Assembly: GCA_009829735.1 (NCBI GenBank)
Contig: CM020618.1
Coordinates: 22,119,346-22,183,345, forward strand
Reading direction: 5' to 3'
Source: Pyropia yezoensis
Lineage: Eukaryota > Rhodophyta > Bangiophyceae > Bangiales > Bangiaceae
Length of the DNA: 64,000 nt
A program made the translations under genes and the position numbers. Within the stretch, counting starts at the first letter, position 1, and every line of letters starts with the position of its first letter. Shown here piece after piece: positions 11,470 to 20,694 of this stretch. Below the pieces are notes generated by a model, which saw nothing but the letters and a program-made list of their open reading frames with translations, was not told the origin of the DNA and did no database searches.

Positions 11470-11972
11470 GTACTGTCCTAAGCAGCCAGGACATCACGAC
11501 CCCCCGCCCCTCGGAGTTGGGAGCGACGCGCTCCAGGGGATGGCCGAGACAGGATGGTGGAGACAGGCCCTCGTACGGTGTCTGTACAGTGTTGGCCCCC
11601 TTCTTGGTTCCACGTGCATGACGGGGCCTGTTCCCGCTGCTACAGTAGAGGTTCTGTAGACCATCCCCCCCTTGTTGGGGGCGCCAAACGTGGTTCCATC
11701 CCCTTTGCAGGCCATCTCTCACCACCAGCATCCGCCACCACCGCCCAAGCAGCGTGTCGCTCTGCTCTGGTCACATCCGCCACCACCCCTCAGCACTCAC
11801 CAAGGGCGTGCCGCTCTGCGCCGATGGGTTGCATGATGGGCTGCACGCAACAGGGCGTGCCCACAGCTCCTTTCCATCTCCGCTCTCTCCGCATGGTCTC
11901 TTTATCAACCCCCCGCGACGGACTCTTCTCGTCTACCTACCCTTCGGCGTCGTCAACCTGCAACCAAGAACC
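11470..11972. other. upstream region of copy C
   Basis: Intergenic DNA between the duplicated ORF and Mpo1-like copy C; presumably contains its promoter. No TATA box, CCAAT array or repeat was recognised. Confidence 0.35.
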
Positions 11973-12662
11973 ATGGACTTTCCCGCGAACGCAACTGCCG
12001 CGGGCGCTGCGCTCACCACAGTATTAGACAGCGCCAATCTGCTGGCCGCCACCCTCCCACCCTCCACCCCTCCACCCGCCTTTCCGTCTGCACCCGTGGT
12101 GCTCGACAGCCTCGCCTCCCTCCACGCCTTCTACATGCGTGCCCACTCGGCTCCGGTCAACTGGGCCATCCACGCGGCTGCGGTGCCGGTGCTCAAGGTC
12201 AGCATCCTGCTGCTGTTGGCGGTGGCCACAGCCAGACTGAGACCATCGACCGCCAAGGTCACACCTACTACTGCACCCCCCTCTCCCTCCTGTCGACTGG
12301 TGAGCCTCTTCTCCACAGATGCGGGCCTGGCCATTGCCGTCGCGTACGTGGCCTACTACGCCGCGCTGTCACCGGCCGTAGGCGGGTTTGCGGCGGCCGT
12401 CTTTGGAGCCGAGTGGCTGGCCGCCCGTCTGGTGTTGGCCGCTGCCGGCCGCCGCGGCGGTGTGGCGGTGGGCGTCCTCGGCGTCGCCGCCACGCAGGTG
12501 GCCATGGTCGCTGGCCACCGGGTGTGGGAGGGCGCGCCGCAGGCAATAGTGGCGGGGCCAGTCGCGGCGCTCGCCGCAGCACCCCTGTGCATGCAGCTGG
12601 ACGTGGCGGTCCGGGTGGGGTGGCTGCCACGGATGGCCGCCGCGCTGGCGGCGGCCGCGTGA
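11973..12662 (+). CDS. Mpo1-like (DUF962) multi-pass membrane protein, copy C
   Basis: A 229-aa paralogue of copy B with the same architecture. An Ala/Pro-rich N-terminus (1-44) is followed by LDSLASLHAFYMRAH and NWAIHAAAVP with histidines at 58 and 67. Hydrophobic helices lie around 68-88, 118-134 and 168-180, then GHRVWEG with H182, and a last hydrophobic stretch ends WLPR plus poly-Ala. The order of motifs matches the Mpo1/DUF962 family, whose yeast member is an ER dioxygenase acting on 2-hydroxy fatty acids. The ATG at 11973 gives the same length as copy B. The first roughly 150 bp are strongly diverged from copy B, whereas about 350 bp of the second half differ at only about three positions. 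Endoplasmic reticulum location is inferred from the family. Confidence 0.85.
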   Translation: MDFPANATAAGAALTTVLDSANLLAATLPPSTPPPAFPSAPVVLDSLASLHAFYMRAHSAPVNWAIHAAAVPVLKVSILLLLAVATARLRPSTAKVTPTTAPPSPSCRLVSLFSTDAGLAIAVAYVAYYAALSPAVGGFAAAVFGAEWLAARLVLAAAGRRGGVAVGVLGVAATQVAMVAGHRVWEGAPQAIVAGPVAALAAAPLCMQLDVAVRVGWLPRMAAALAAAA

Positions 12663-12858
12663 TATGAAGAGAGGCCGAAGGGTGTGGCGGTGGGGGGGTG
12701 GGCGGGGGGGGGGAGTAGACGCGCTAACTTATTACATTGGGAGGGGTGGCCCGTGGCAAAGACACTGTTCTTGTCTTTCGTTCGCCGCGGTGCTCGCTGC
12801 TTTGGCCAGAGAAAGGGAGGGAGGGGACGGCAAGGGAGGGATGCCCGCTAACAGCTAA
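12663..12858 (+). repeat. 3' flank shared with copy B
   Basis: Matches the 3' flank of copy B (8815-9060) in order and sequence, ending at GAGGGATGCCCGCTAA. It contains ACTTATTACATTGGG in place of ACTTATTTTTGGG. Confidence 0.75.
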
Positions 12859-13114
12859 AAATACCGTCATGGCGGCACCTTACTGCGGGGTCATGATGAC
12901 TCACATCAATACGCCACCATGGACATGGAAACGCCACCAACCGCAAGCCCCGTTCCGTGCCTGGGTTTTATCCGCCGCAACCCCGCGCCACAAAGAGGCT
13001 GCCTCTTCAGTCCCCCCCCCTCTCCCACTCTGTCCACCCAACCCCGTTCCCCCCTCGTCCCCCCCCCTCTGGCCGCCCCCCCCCCCCCTCCCCGCCGCAC
13101 CCCCCCGCCCATTC

Positions 13115-15282
13115 TCAGTCCATCCGGAATACGCGCGCGCCCGGGTAGGCCGCCTCCAGGTACCGCCGCAGCCGCTCCGCCGCCGCGCGGGGCCCCGCGT
13201 CGAGCGGCCCCGTTGCGGCGGCCAGGACCACCACCTCGGGTGGGGGTGGGAGGGGCAAAGGGGATGGTGCCGCCACTGCCGCAGCAGCAGCCGCTGCCGC
13301 CGCTTCTGCCGCACCCACCGCCGCCGCCCCAGCGCCCGCGCCCGTGCCGGCGCGTCGTGGGCCACTGGCAGCCCCGCCGGGTGCGTCACCACGGGCGGGG
13401 GGGGGGAGGCCGCGGCCCCACACCACCCGCGTGCGGAGCGGGGGGTCGGCCACGGCGCGGGGGGGGCCGCCGCCCCCGCGCCCCGCGCCACCGCCGCCAC
13501 CGTTGCTGCTGCTGCTGCTGCTGCTGCTGCCGCCACCGCCGCCCCCCCCCCCGCACCCACGCGGCCGACTTGGACGCCCCCCCCCCCCGCGCCACCCACC
13601 GCGCCCCCCGGCGGCGGCCGCCCAAACACCGACGCCCCGTGCGACCGCAGCTTGACGCGCACGTCGAGGGTGGCACGGACGCGCTCCCCCCAGCCGCCCG
13701 TGGAAAGGTGATAAAAGAGCACCCGCACCCCCGACGGGGTGGGGGCCACCCCAAAGTGGTCGGGCAGCGGCGGCGGCGGCGGCGCAAAGGCGGCCGCCCA
13801 GCCGGCGCGTTGGCCAGAGGGGGGGGGGGGGGCGCCCCCAAAGGCCAGCCCCGCCGCCCACTCGCCGCGGAGGCGCGACAGGACCGCCGTCATGGCGGCG
13901 TCACTGGGCGCGGCAGCGGCCGCAGCAGCAGCAGCGCCGGCGGCGGCGGGGGTGGCAGCTGGGGCGGCGACGGCGGTGGTAGTGGCAGTGGTGGTTACGG
14001 CGGTGCCGAGGCGGCCCACAAGGATGGGGGTATTTGGAAAGGACGGCGGCGGCGGCTGCCCACCGCCGCGCCCCCCCGCAGGGCGGCCCCCTGGCCGTGC
14101 CGGCGGCGCGGCCGGCCGCACGCCCAGCCGCAGGGCGGGGAGCTTGAACAGCACCTGCAACGCGTCGGCGCCGTAGCGGGCGCCCGCGTCGCGCCACAGG
14201 CGGCGGAGGAGGCCCCGCTCCCCCGGCAGGTGCTGACACAGCCGCCCGCTGGGCGCGCGGAACGCCCGCTCGGCCGTCACCTCCACCACCACCACCGTGC
14301 GGGCGCCAACGTCCGCGTCGGCCCAGCCGCCGCCGCCGCTACCACCGCCACCTCCGCCACCGCAGCCGCCGGGGCCGCCGCCACCGCCGCCGCCCGCGAC
14401 CGCCGCGTCAACCCCCCTGGTGGTGTGGACGTCAAGACCGTCCGCGTCAGCGTCTGCCGCGTGGGCCGTCACGACCAGCACGCCGCCCACGGCGCCGCCG
14501 CCCTCGTAAAAGAGGAGCGCCACGTCGTGGTCGCCACCGCCACGGCCGCCGTCATCGCCGCCATCGTCGCCACTCACCACGGCGGCGGCGGCCGCTGCGG
14601 CAGCGGTGGGCGACGCCGCGCCCACCGCGACGGGTACCGAAAGGCCGGCGCCGGCGGAGAAGACGGCGGTGGCGGCCCAGGAGCGGAGCCAGGCGACGAC
14701 GCGCGGCACCGCCGCGGCGGCGCTCCCGCCGGGCGCAAGCAGCCGAAACACCAGCGGCGTGTCGACGAGCCGCGGCCGTCCGGGGGGGATGCGCTCGACG
14801 GCCCCGCCGGCGGTGGGGGGGGGCGGCGTCAAGGGCGGCAGCGCCAACTGTGGCGGCGGCGGCGGTGGCGGTGGCGGTGGTGGTGGCGGTGGCGGTGGCG
14901 GTGGCGGTGACGACCACGGCACTGCGGCGGCAGCGGCGGTAGCAGCAGCGGCGGCCGCGGCGGCGGCGGTGGCAGCAGCAGCAGCAGCAGCAGAGGCGGT
15001 GGTAGGGGGGGCAGCGGGGGCGGCAGCCGCAGCTGCTGCTGCTGCCGCCGCTGCTGCGGGCGGGGTGGGCGGGCCGGGCCGTGCGGCCGGCTGCGGCTGC
15101 GACGGCGGCGACGGCGGCGGTGGCGGCCGCCGCTCCCATCGCGACGGCCCGTCGGCGGTCGCGGCAATGGCGACGCGGCGGGGGCGGCGGCGGTGGACGC
15201 GGCTGCCGCTGGCGCCGTCGCCACCGCCGCGGGGCGGGGGGGGGGGGCGGACAAACGCGGCAGCGGCCGCCGCGGCGGCCAT
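13115..15282 (-). CDS. large Ala/Pro/Gly-rich protein of unknown function, frame change near 13.55 kb
   Basis: I do not recognise the family. The ATG at 15282 opens a long minus-strand frame with an Ala-rich, Arg-containing N-terminus that resembles a plastid transit peptide. Long poly-Ala, poly-Pro and poly-Gly tracts follow. Between them lie non-repetitive islands that look like folded protein: VDTPLVFRLLAPGG, VALLFYEGG, ARTVVVVEVTAERAF, LRRLWRDAGARYGADALQ, MTAVLSRLRGEWAAGL and GVRVLFYHLSTGGWGERVRA. After about 13.55 kb the frame turns into basic low-complexity sequence. A different minus frame instead gives AVADPPLRTRVVWG, EVVVLAAATGPLD and a terminal AERLRRYLEAAYPGARVF ending at 13115. 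I infer one gene with a length error or slippage in a C run around 13540-13590; an unrecognised intron is the alternative. It is divergent to the thioredoxin-like gene. Confidence 0.55.
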
Positions 15283-16090
15283 TGACGGCAGCCGCTCGTG
15301 GCGGCAGGCGCGGCGGGGGGTCAGGCCATGGGCTGCCAGCGCTGTGGCGGCGGGGGTGGGGGGGAGCAGGCCGGGGAAGGGGGGGAGAGAGGAAGCGATG
15401 GGGGCGGAGGCGGATGGGTGGAGCTGTGCTGCGCCAGTCCTCGCGGAGAGTCACTGCGCTCCGTTGGACCCGATAGTTAACTATAGTAGCTTGGACAATG
15501 AGCACCGGCCTGACAAGTGATCCATGTAATTCTATAGTGACGTTGAAACTGGGGCCCATTTATGGTTCCAAATGTATGTACTTGTTCTTCCTCAGCCGTT
15601 GGGGCTTGATCAACCGAGATGCCACGTGGTAGCTTCTGCACACAACCCGTGCTTGCGATCTCCTCGCCGCAGCGCGCCGCATGCGGCACCACCGGTGCAC
15701 CCGACACGTGCGGCACAGCGCCTTCCATCGACCCTCCCTACAATTCCATCCAGCCCCTCCGTCCCCGACCACAGACCCTGCTCTGTTTTCTTTGCAATTG
15801 CGGCTCCCCGCCTCGGGCTGGTACAAACCCTGGCCCGCGGCGGCCGTCGACGGCCGTCCATTGGCCTCGCGAGGCGCCTCCCCAGCTTGACGACGATGGC
15901 TTTGTGGGGTATGGTCGGCAGCAGATTCGTTCCATTCGCGGCCTCCATCCGGAGGAGGAAACAGGCAGGGAGGGGTTGGGGGGGGGGTGGGGGTTGGGGG
16001 GTGCGTCTCCCGATTCTTCCTGCGCCGCCGCCGCCGCCCGTGATGCCGGCGGGGCCGCAGCAGTGGTGGCGGTGGGGGCGACGGCTTCCA

Positions 16091-16154
<64 letters not shown>

Positions 16155-16572
16155 GGATCCCCCCCCCCTCCAGAGCTCCCTGCCGGGCCGGCTTTGCATC
16201 GTTCCTTGCGTCGTGGCGGTGGTGGTGGAGGGGGGGGGGGGCGGCGGGCGTGCATGCTGCCTGCCACCCGCCGAGACGCTGTCCCGCCGCCGCCGCAACC
16301 CCTTGCCCCCCCAGCGCTACGGCCCGAGTGCCGGCGAGGACCCCCCCCCTCGCGCGCCGCGCCGCCCGCTCCGCGCTCCCCTACATGAGGGCGGTCCCGC
16401 CGGGCTGCTGTCCCCGGCCGCCGTCGCTCCTGCCCCATCGCCCGGCAACACCCGCCCATCCCCCCCTCCCCCCTCCTCCTCCCCTTTCCTCTCCACGCCG
16501 GCCGTGCCGTGGCGTGGTCTTGTGCCTTTCCCCCCCCCGCCCCCCCCCTCTTTGCCTTTCGACCTTTTGACC
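15283..16572. other. divergent intergenic region
   Basis: Separates the minus-strand unknown gene from the plus-strand thioredoxin-like gene. It contains a GCC-repeat tract at about 16090-16150 and several C runs. The thioredoxin frame is open upstream through this stretch, but the sequence there is not protein-like. Confidence 0.45.
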
Positions 16573-17226
16573 ATGGCTGCTGCGCCCGCCTTTGCTGCCA
16601 CCGCCGGCGCCGCGCGCGTCGGCGCCCCCCGCGGGCCCGCCATTGCCGCCGCCCGCGTCACCCGCCGCCGCCCGCGGCGGGTGCCGCCGCCGCCGCCGCG
16701 GACGGTGGCGGTGGTGGCGGCACCGCGGTCGGGCGGTGCGTCCCCACCCACCACGACGACCACGACAACGACGACCACGACGACCACGACGACGACTCCC
16801 ACCACCACCACCGCCCCCCCCCGCGGCGCCCCCGTCATGACCCCCATTGTGGGTGAAGACGCGTACCGCGCCGCGCTGCGGTCCCCGTCGGCCGACGGGG
16901 GCCTCGTCGTGACGGCCTATGTGGCCCCCCACTGCCGCGCGTGCGCGGCCATGACGCGGCGGGTGGAGCGGCTGGCCGCCGCGTACGGCGGCCGCGACGT
17001 GCACTGGTACGCCCTGGACGTGACGGAGCCGGCCAATGGCAGGGTGGCCCGCGCGGCGGCCGTCGACGCCCTCCCCACCTTTGTGCTCACCACCACCGCG
17101 GGGGGGGGGGTGCCGGGGCACCTTGACACGCTCGTCGTGCCGCCGGCGCAGGCCGCGCGGCTCGCCGACCGCGTCGCGCTGTACACGTCGCCGGCGTTTG
17201 ACGTGCGGGAGTTTGCGTTTGAGTAG
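16573..17226 (+). CDS. plastid-type thioredoxin-like protein with CRAC active site
   Basis: A 217-aa protein. Residues 1-50 are rich in Ala and Arg with almost no acidic residues, like a plastid transit peptide. Residues 60-80 are almost pure Thr (16 Thr, Pro, 4 Thr), forming a linker. The thioredoxin fold follows: LVVTAYVAPHCRACAAM at 111-127 carries the redox pair C121 and C124, WYALDV is the central strand, and ALPTFVL holds the cis-proline P168. The CRAC site with a His before it departs from the usual WCGPC and is closest in style to plant WCRKC thioredoxin-like proteins. It should exchange disulfides with target proteins, probably in the plastid; the target is unknown. The start at 16573 is the first ATG before the transit-like region, in the context GACCATGG. 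No intron is needed. Confidence 0.8.
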   Translation: MAAAPAFAATAGAARVGAPRGPAIAAARVTRRRPRRVPPPPPRTVAVVAAPRSGGASPPTTTTTTTTTTTTTTTTPTTTTAPPRGAPVMTPIVGEDAYRAALRSPSADGGLVVTAYVAPHCRACAAMTRRVERLAAAYGGRDVHWYALDVTEPANGRVARAAAVDALPTFVLTTTAGGGVPGHLDTLVVPPAQAARLADRVALYTSPAFDVREFAFE

Positions 17227-17605
17227 GGGGCGGCGGCGGCTGGGGGGGGGGGGGAAGGAGGGGTGGGGTGGGGGGAAGGAGGGGTGGGGTGGGTGGGGGG
17301 GCTGGGGGGGGGGGTTGGGGAGGGGTTGCCTACGTTTGGGTTGTCTGCCCGTTGACCTGCCGGCGGGGCAGCGACGTGCAAGTGAACAGTTTTTTCATCC
17401 GTATGTATATTGTCACTCCCACTTTCCCGCCCAGTCACTGCGGCCGGCCGCCCTCGCCCCGCCGCAAGGGCGGCTGGCGAGGGAGGGAGTCGTGCCAACG
17501 CCTTGGCCACGACGCACGCGGCGGCACCGCCGCCAAGCTCCATGCCGGCCTGCGTGCCCGCGTCCCTCAGCCGCTACAGTTCCCGCACTTCACGTCAGCT
17601 ATGCC

Positions 17606-17606
<1 letters not shown>

Positions 17607-17643
<37 letters not shown>
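17607..17643 (+). repeat. poly-C tract (about 37 nt)
   Basis: Uninterrupted C run 380 bp downstream of the thioredoxin-like stop. Its exact length in the assembly should be treated as uncertain. Confidence 0.8.
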
Positions 17644-17644
<1 letters not shown>

Positions 17645-17924
17645 CTCGTCAGCTGCCTGGGGTGGCCGCCGCCCTCCTTGCCCCCCTCCCCCCCCCCCCC
17701 TCGTCTTTTCTGCCGCCGCATCCCAGTCGTCCTCCCCACCGCCCCCACCGCCGCCTCGGCTGCCCCCTGACTGTTTCAATGCTCTGCCGCCCCCACCAGC
17801 GGGCGGCTGTGCACGGGGACGCTGCCGGGCGGGGGCGCACGAGCGGCAACCGGACGGCCGGCCGGGCTCTGGGTAGGGTGCGACGCGGTGATCTGTGCCG
17901 CCGCATAGCGTGGTGGGAGCCCCT

Positions 17925-17925
<1 letters not shown>

Positions 17926-17968
<43 letters not shown>
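17926..17968 (+). repeat. poly-C tract (about 43 nt)
   Basis: The second and longest C run in the window, 280 bp after the first. Such runs can form i-motif or, on the other strand, G-quadruplex structures. Confidence 0.8.
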
Positions 17969-17970
<2 letters not shown>

Positions 17971-20108
17971 GCGGCGGTGGTCGCACTGAGAAGCTTGTGG
18001 CGTACCAAAAAAAAAAAAAAATGAGCGAGGGAGAGACAGAAGAAGAAAAGGCCAGGCAAAAAAAAAAAAAAGAGAAATATGTAGGGGGTGAGGGGGAGGT
18101 GGTTGTCTTTCCCCCTGCGTCGACTATTTCCACATTGCCGGTGGTCCTCTAGACGGAACGCTGCCCCCACGGCCGTCTTCCCCCAAGGGCCGCCGCGGGG
18201 GGACGCCCCCTCACGCTGGCGGGGGCCTGCGCCCGCTGTTCCGCGGGGCGAAGATGTGCGGCGCGCGCCCAAATATTTTACGCGCTTTGTCCTTTGGACT
18301 CGGCCCGCAGTCGGCACCGCGCGGTCTGCTCGTGCCGCCACCGCCCCCCCTCCCGGCCCCTCCCCCCCCCCAATCGCCACTGTGGAGACAACCCTCCCCC
18401 CTCCCACTGCCACTGTGGAGACAACCCTCCCCCCCCCCCCCCTCTTCTCCTTGGGGCAAACCCCATCGGCGGCCGTCTGCTCATCCACACCCGAGGCGGC
18501 CACGGCAAGACCATCTGGGAGGGGTGAGGGGGCGGGGGATGCCCCCGCCGCGGGTCCCCCCTCTCCCCCCTTCCCCCTCCCCCCCCCCCCCCCGCCTCCC
18601 CTCCCCGCCTACCTTTTTCTGGGCGGCTGCGTCCCTTGGGGCACCGCCCTATCTGGCCCCATGCGCGCGGGGGGGGGGGAGGCGCCTGCCTGCCCGCCAG
18701 CCTGCCTGCCTGGCCGTCAAGCCGCCGTCGCCCCAGTGGCAGCAGCAGCAACCACCACCCGCCGCCGCCGCCGCCGCCCTGTACGCACGAGCCCGTCTGT
18801 CCTCGTCGCGGACCACTGTGGGTGAGGGGGGGGGGGGGGGGCGGGGGGGTGGCGGGACCGCCGCGGCGCGTGCCAGGCTGCTCTTATGCTTGGTGACCCC
18901 ACCCAACGTCGGACCTTTTCTTTTTTTTCTTTTTTGCGTGCGCCGTTGCACTTGTCGTCTGGGCGGTGGAGCGTTTGACTGGTAAGGTGGGGGGGGGGGA
19001 ATTATTGACCTTGGCGGCCACCACCGCCGCCGCCGCTGCCGCCCCTCCCCTCCCTCCTTCCCCCCCCCGCCCGCTGTCTCCCTCAGCCCCCGCGGCCGCC
19101 CCCTGCACCTCACCCCGACTGCCTTTGGGCGTTTGCCGCGTCGGCACGCCGCCCCCCGCGGCGGCGTCGGCGTGGTCATCTCTTTTCTTTCTTTTTTTCG
19201 ATGGCGGGGTTGCCCCTTTCCTCCCCCCCCTTTCCTCCCTCTCCTGCTACGCTACCCGTCGGGTTTGGGGAGGGTTGAAGAGGGCAGGGACCCGCTCTCC
19301 CTTGCCGCCGCCGCCGCGGGCATTAGCGTTGCCACTGCGACGACGGACGCTGCTGCGGCTGCGCTTGCCTGTGTTTTTTGCACGCCCAGAGGGGGGGGTG
19401 GTGGGTAGGTTGGGGGGGTGGGAGGGCACACGAAAAGAGGGACAGAGGACGGGGGGAGGGGGGTGGGAGGAGAGGGGAGGGGAGGAGAGGGATAGGCTGT
19501 GGTGCGAGGAGGGCGGAGGGGGAGGGGGGTGCCTGCGCCCACCCACCCGTGCTGCTGCCAGTGTGCCTCCTTGTTTTTTTTTGGTCGCCCCCCTGCCCTC
19601 CACCACTCCCCCTTCTTCCCCTGCGGTGCACTTGCTTGCACCCCGTGTTTATTCTTCCCGCATGCCTCCCGTCGTCTGTTGCGTGTTACGTTCTGGGGGG
19701 GGGGGGCACTTGCTGCCGCTGCCGCCGCCCGCCAGACGCTGCCGCGCTACCGGCAGGGCCGCTTGCAGAGCCATCGCGGTAGCGTGTGGGCTGAGCGCGA
19801 CGCGTTGGGTGGGGGGTGGCGGTGGGGTGGTGGGGGGGGGGGGCGGGGTGGGCTCTGCGCCTCCCCTGCGTGGACCACCCACCCACCCCCCCCCCCCCCC
19901 CCCCCTCCTCCTCCTCCACCCCCCCACCCTCCACCCCCGCGAGACGCGCTTGTCTCCTGCAGCTGTAGCGCGTGCGCCCCCGCCCGCCCGCGTCACCGCA
20001 CCGCATCTGGGCCGCCCCCGCCGCGCGCAGGTGCCACGGTGGTGGACCGGTAGCGCGCGGGCGGGGCACGGGAGCGTGGGCGTGGGTGGTGGGCGTGACC
20101 GCGTGGGA

Positions 20109-20160
20109 GGGGGGGGGGGGGGGGGGGGGGGGGGGTGGGGGTGGGGGTGGGGGTGGGGGC
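20109..20160 (+). repeat. poly-G tract and GGGGGT repeats
   Basis: About 27 consecutive G followed by four G-run/T units. It fits a G-quadruplex consensus on the plus strand and lies about 530 bp upstream of the HEAT-protein start. Confidence 0.75.
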
Positions 20161-20694
20161 AGCAGAGGTGGCAACGGCGGCGGCAGCGGCGGCGGCGGCG
20201 GCAGCGGTGGTTGGGGAGGGGCGCGCGCTACCCGCAACGCACCTCTCTGCCCCGCCGGTCCTTGTCGGCACGGCCGTGCCCACCGCGGCGGCTTGCGCCG
20301 CATAGGCCCCCGTCGCGTCCTAGAGGGACGGCCGACGGAGGAGGAGGGGGGGGGGGGCGTTGGGCGGGTGGTGGTGGTGGTCCTGCGGGACGTGGAGGGG
20401 GGGGGGGGGGGGGGGGGTGTACGCCGGTGACCACCGGTCGTGGACGAACGACGTTCCGACCGCCGCTGCGACCGGGGTGTCGGCACTGCTGGTTGGCTTG
20501 GGACTGAGAGGGAGGGAGGGACGGAGGGCGGGAGGGAGGGACGGAGGTTGGACCTCCTCTGCGGCGTGGCGGCCCCGCTGTTGAACCGCAGCGGGCTTGG
20601 CCGGTGGGGGGGGGCTCGACCCCCTCTTGGGGGGGGGGGGTGGGTTGGCTGGTGCTGAGTGCCCCCACGGCGGCGGCGGGGGAGCGACGCGCGT

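Larger units (their letters stand above)
17227..20694. other. 3.4 kb homopolymer-rich region without a supportable gene
   Basis: Contains poly-C runs of about 37 (17607-17643) and 43 (17926-17968) bases, a poly-G run of about 27 at 20109-20135 followed by GGGGGT repeats, short poly-A runs near 18010 and 18060, and an imperfect direct repeat of CCACTGTGGAGACAACCCTC at about 18377 and 18410. Long open frames here are low complexity and differ in every frame. Confidence 0.55.

Noticed and set aside
12919-14910. 663-codon plus-strand frame over the unknown minus-strand gene
   Set aside because: Its composition is the mirror of Ala/Gly/Pro codons on the other strand, and it contains no folded-looking islands.
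15619-16572. Longer N-terminus for the thioredoxin-like protein
   Set aside because: The region upstream of 16573 is low complexity, and the transit-peptide-like sequence starts at the chosen ATG.
18966-20507. 513-codon plus-strand frame before the HEAT gene
   Set aside because: It crosses poly-C and poly-G runs and has no domain or conserved composition.
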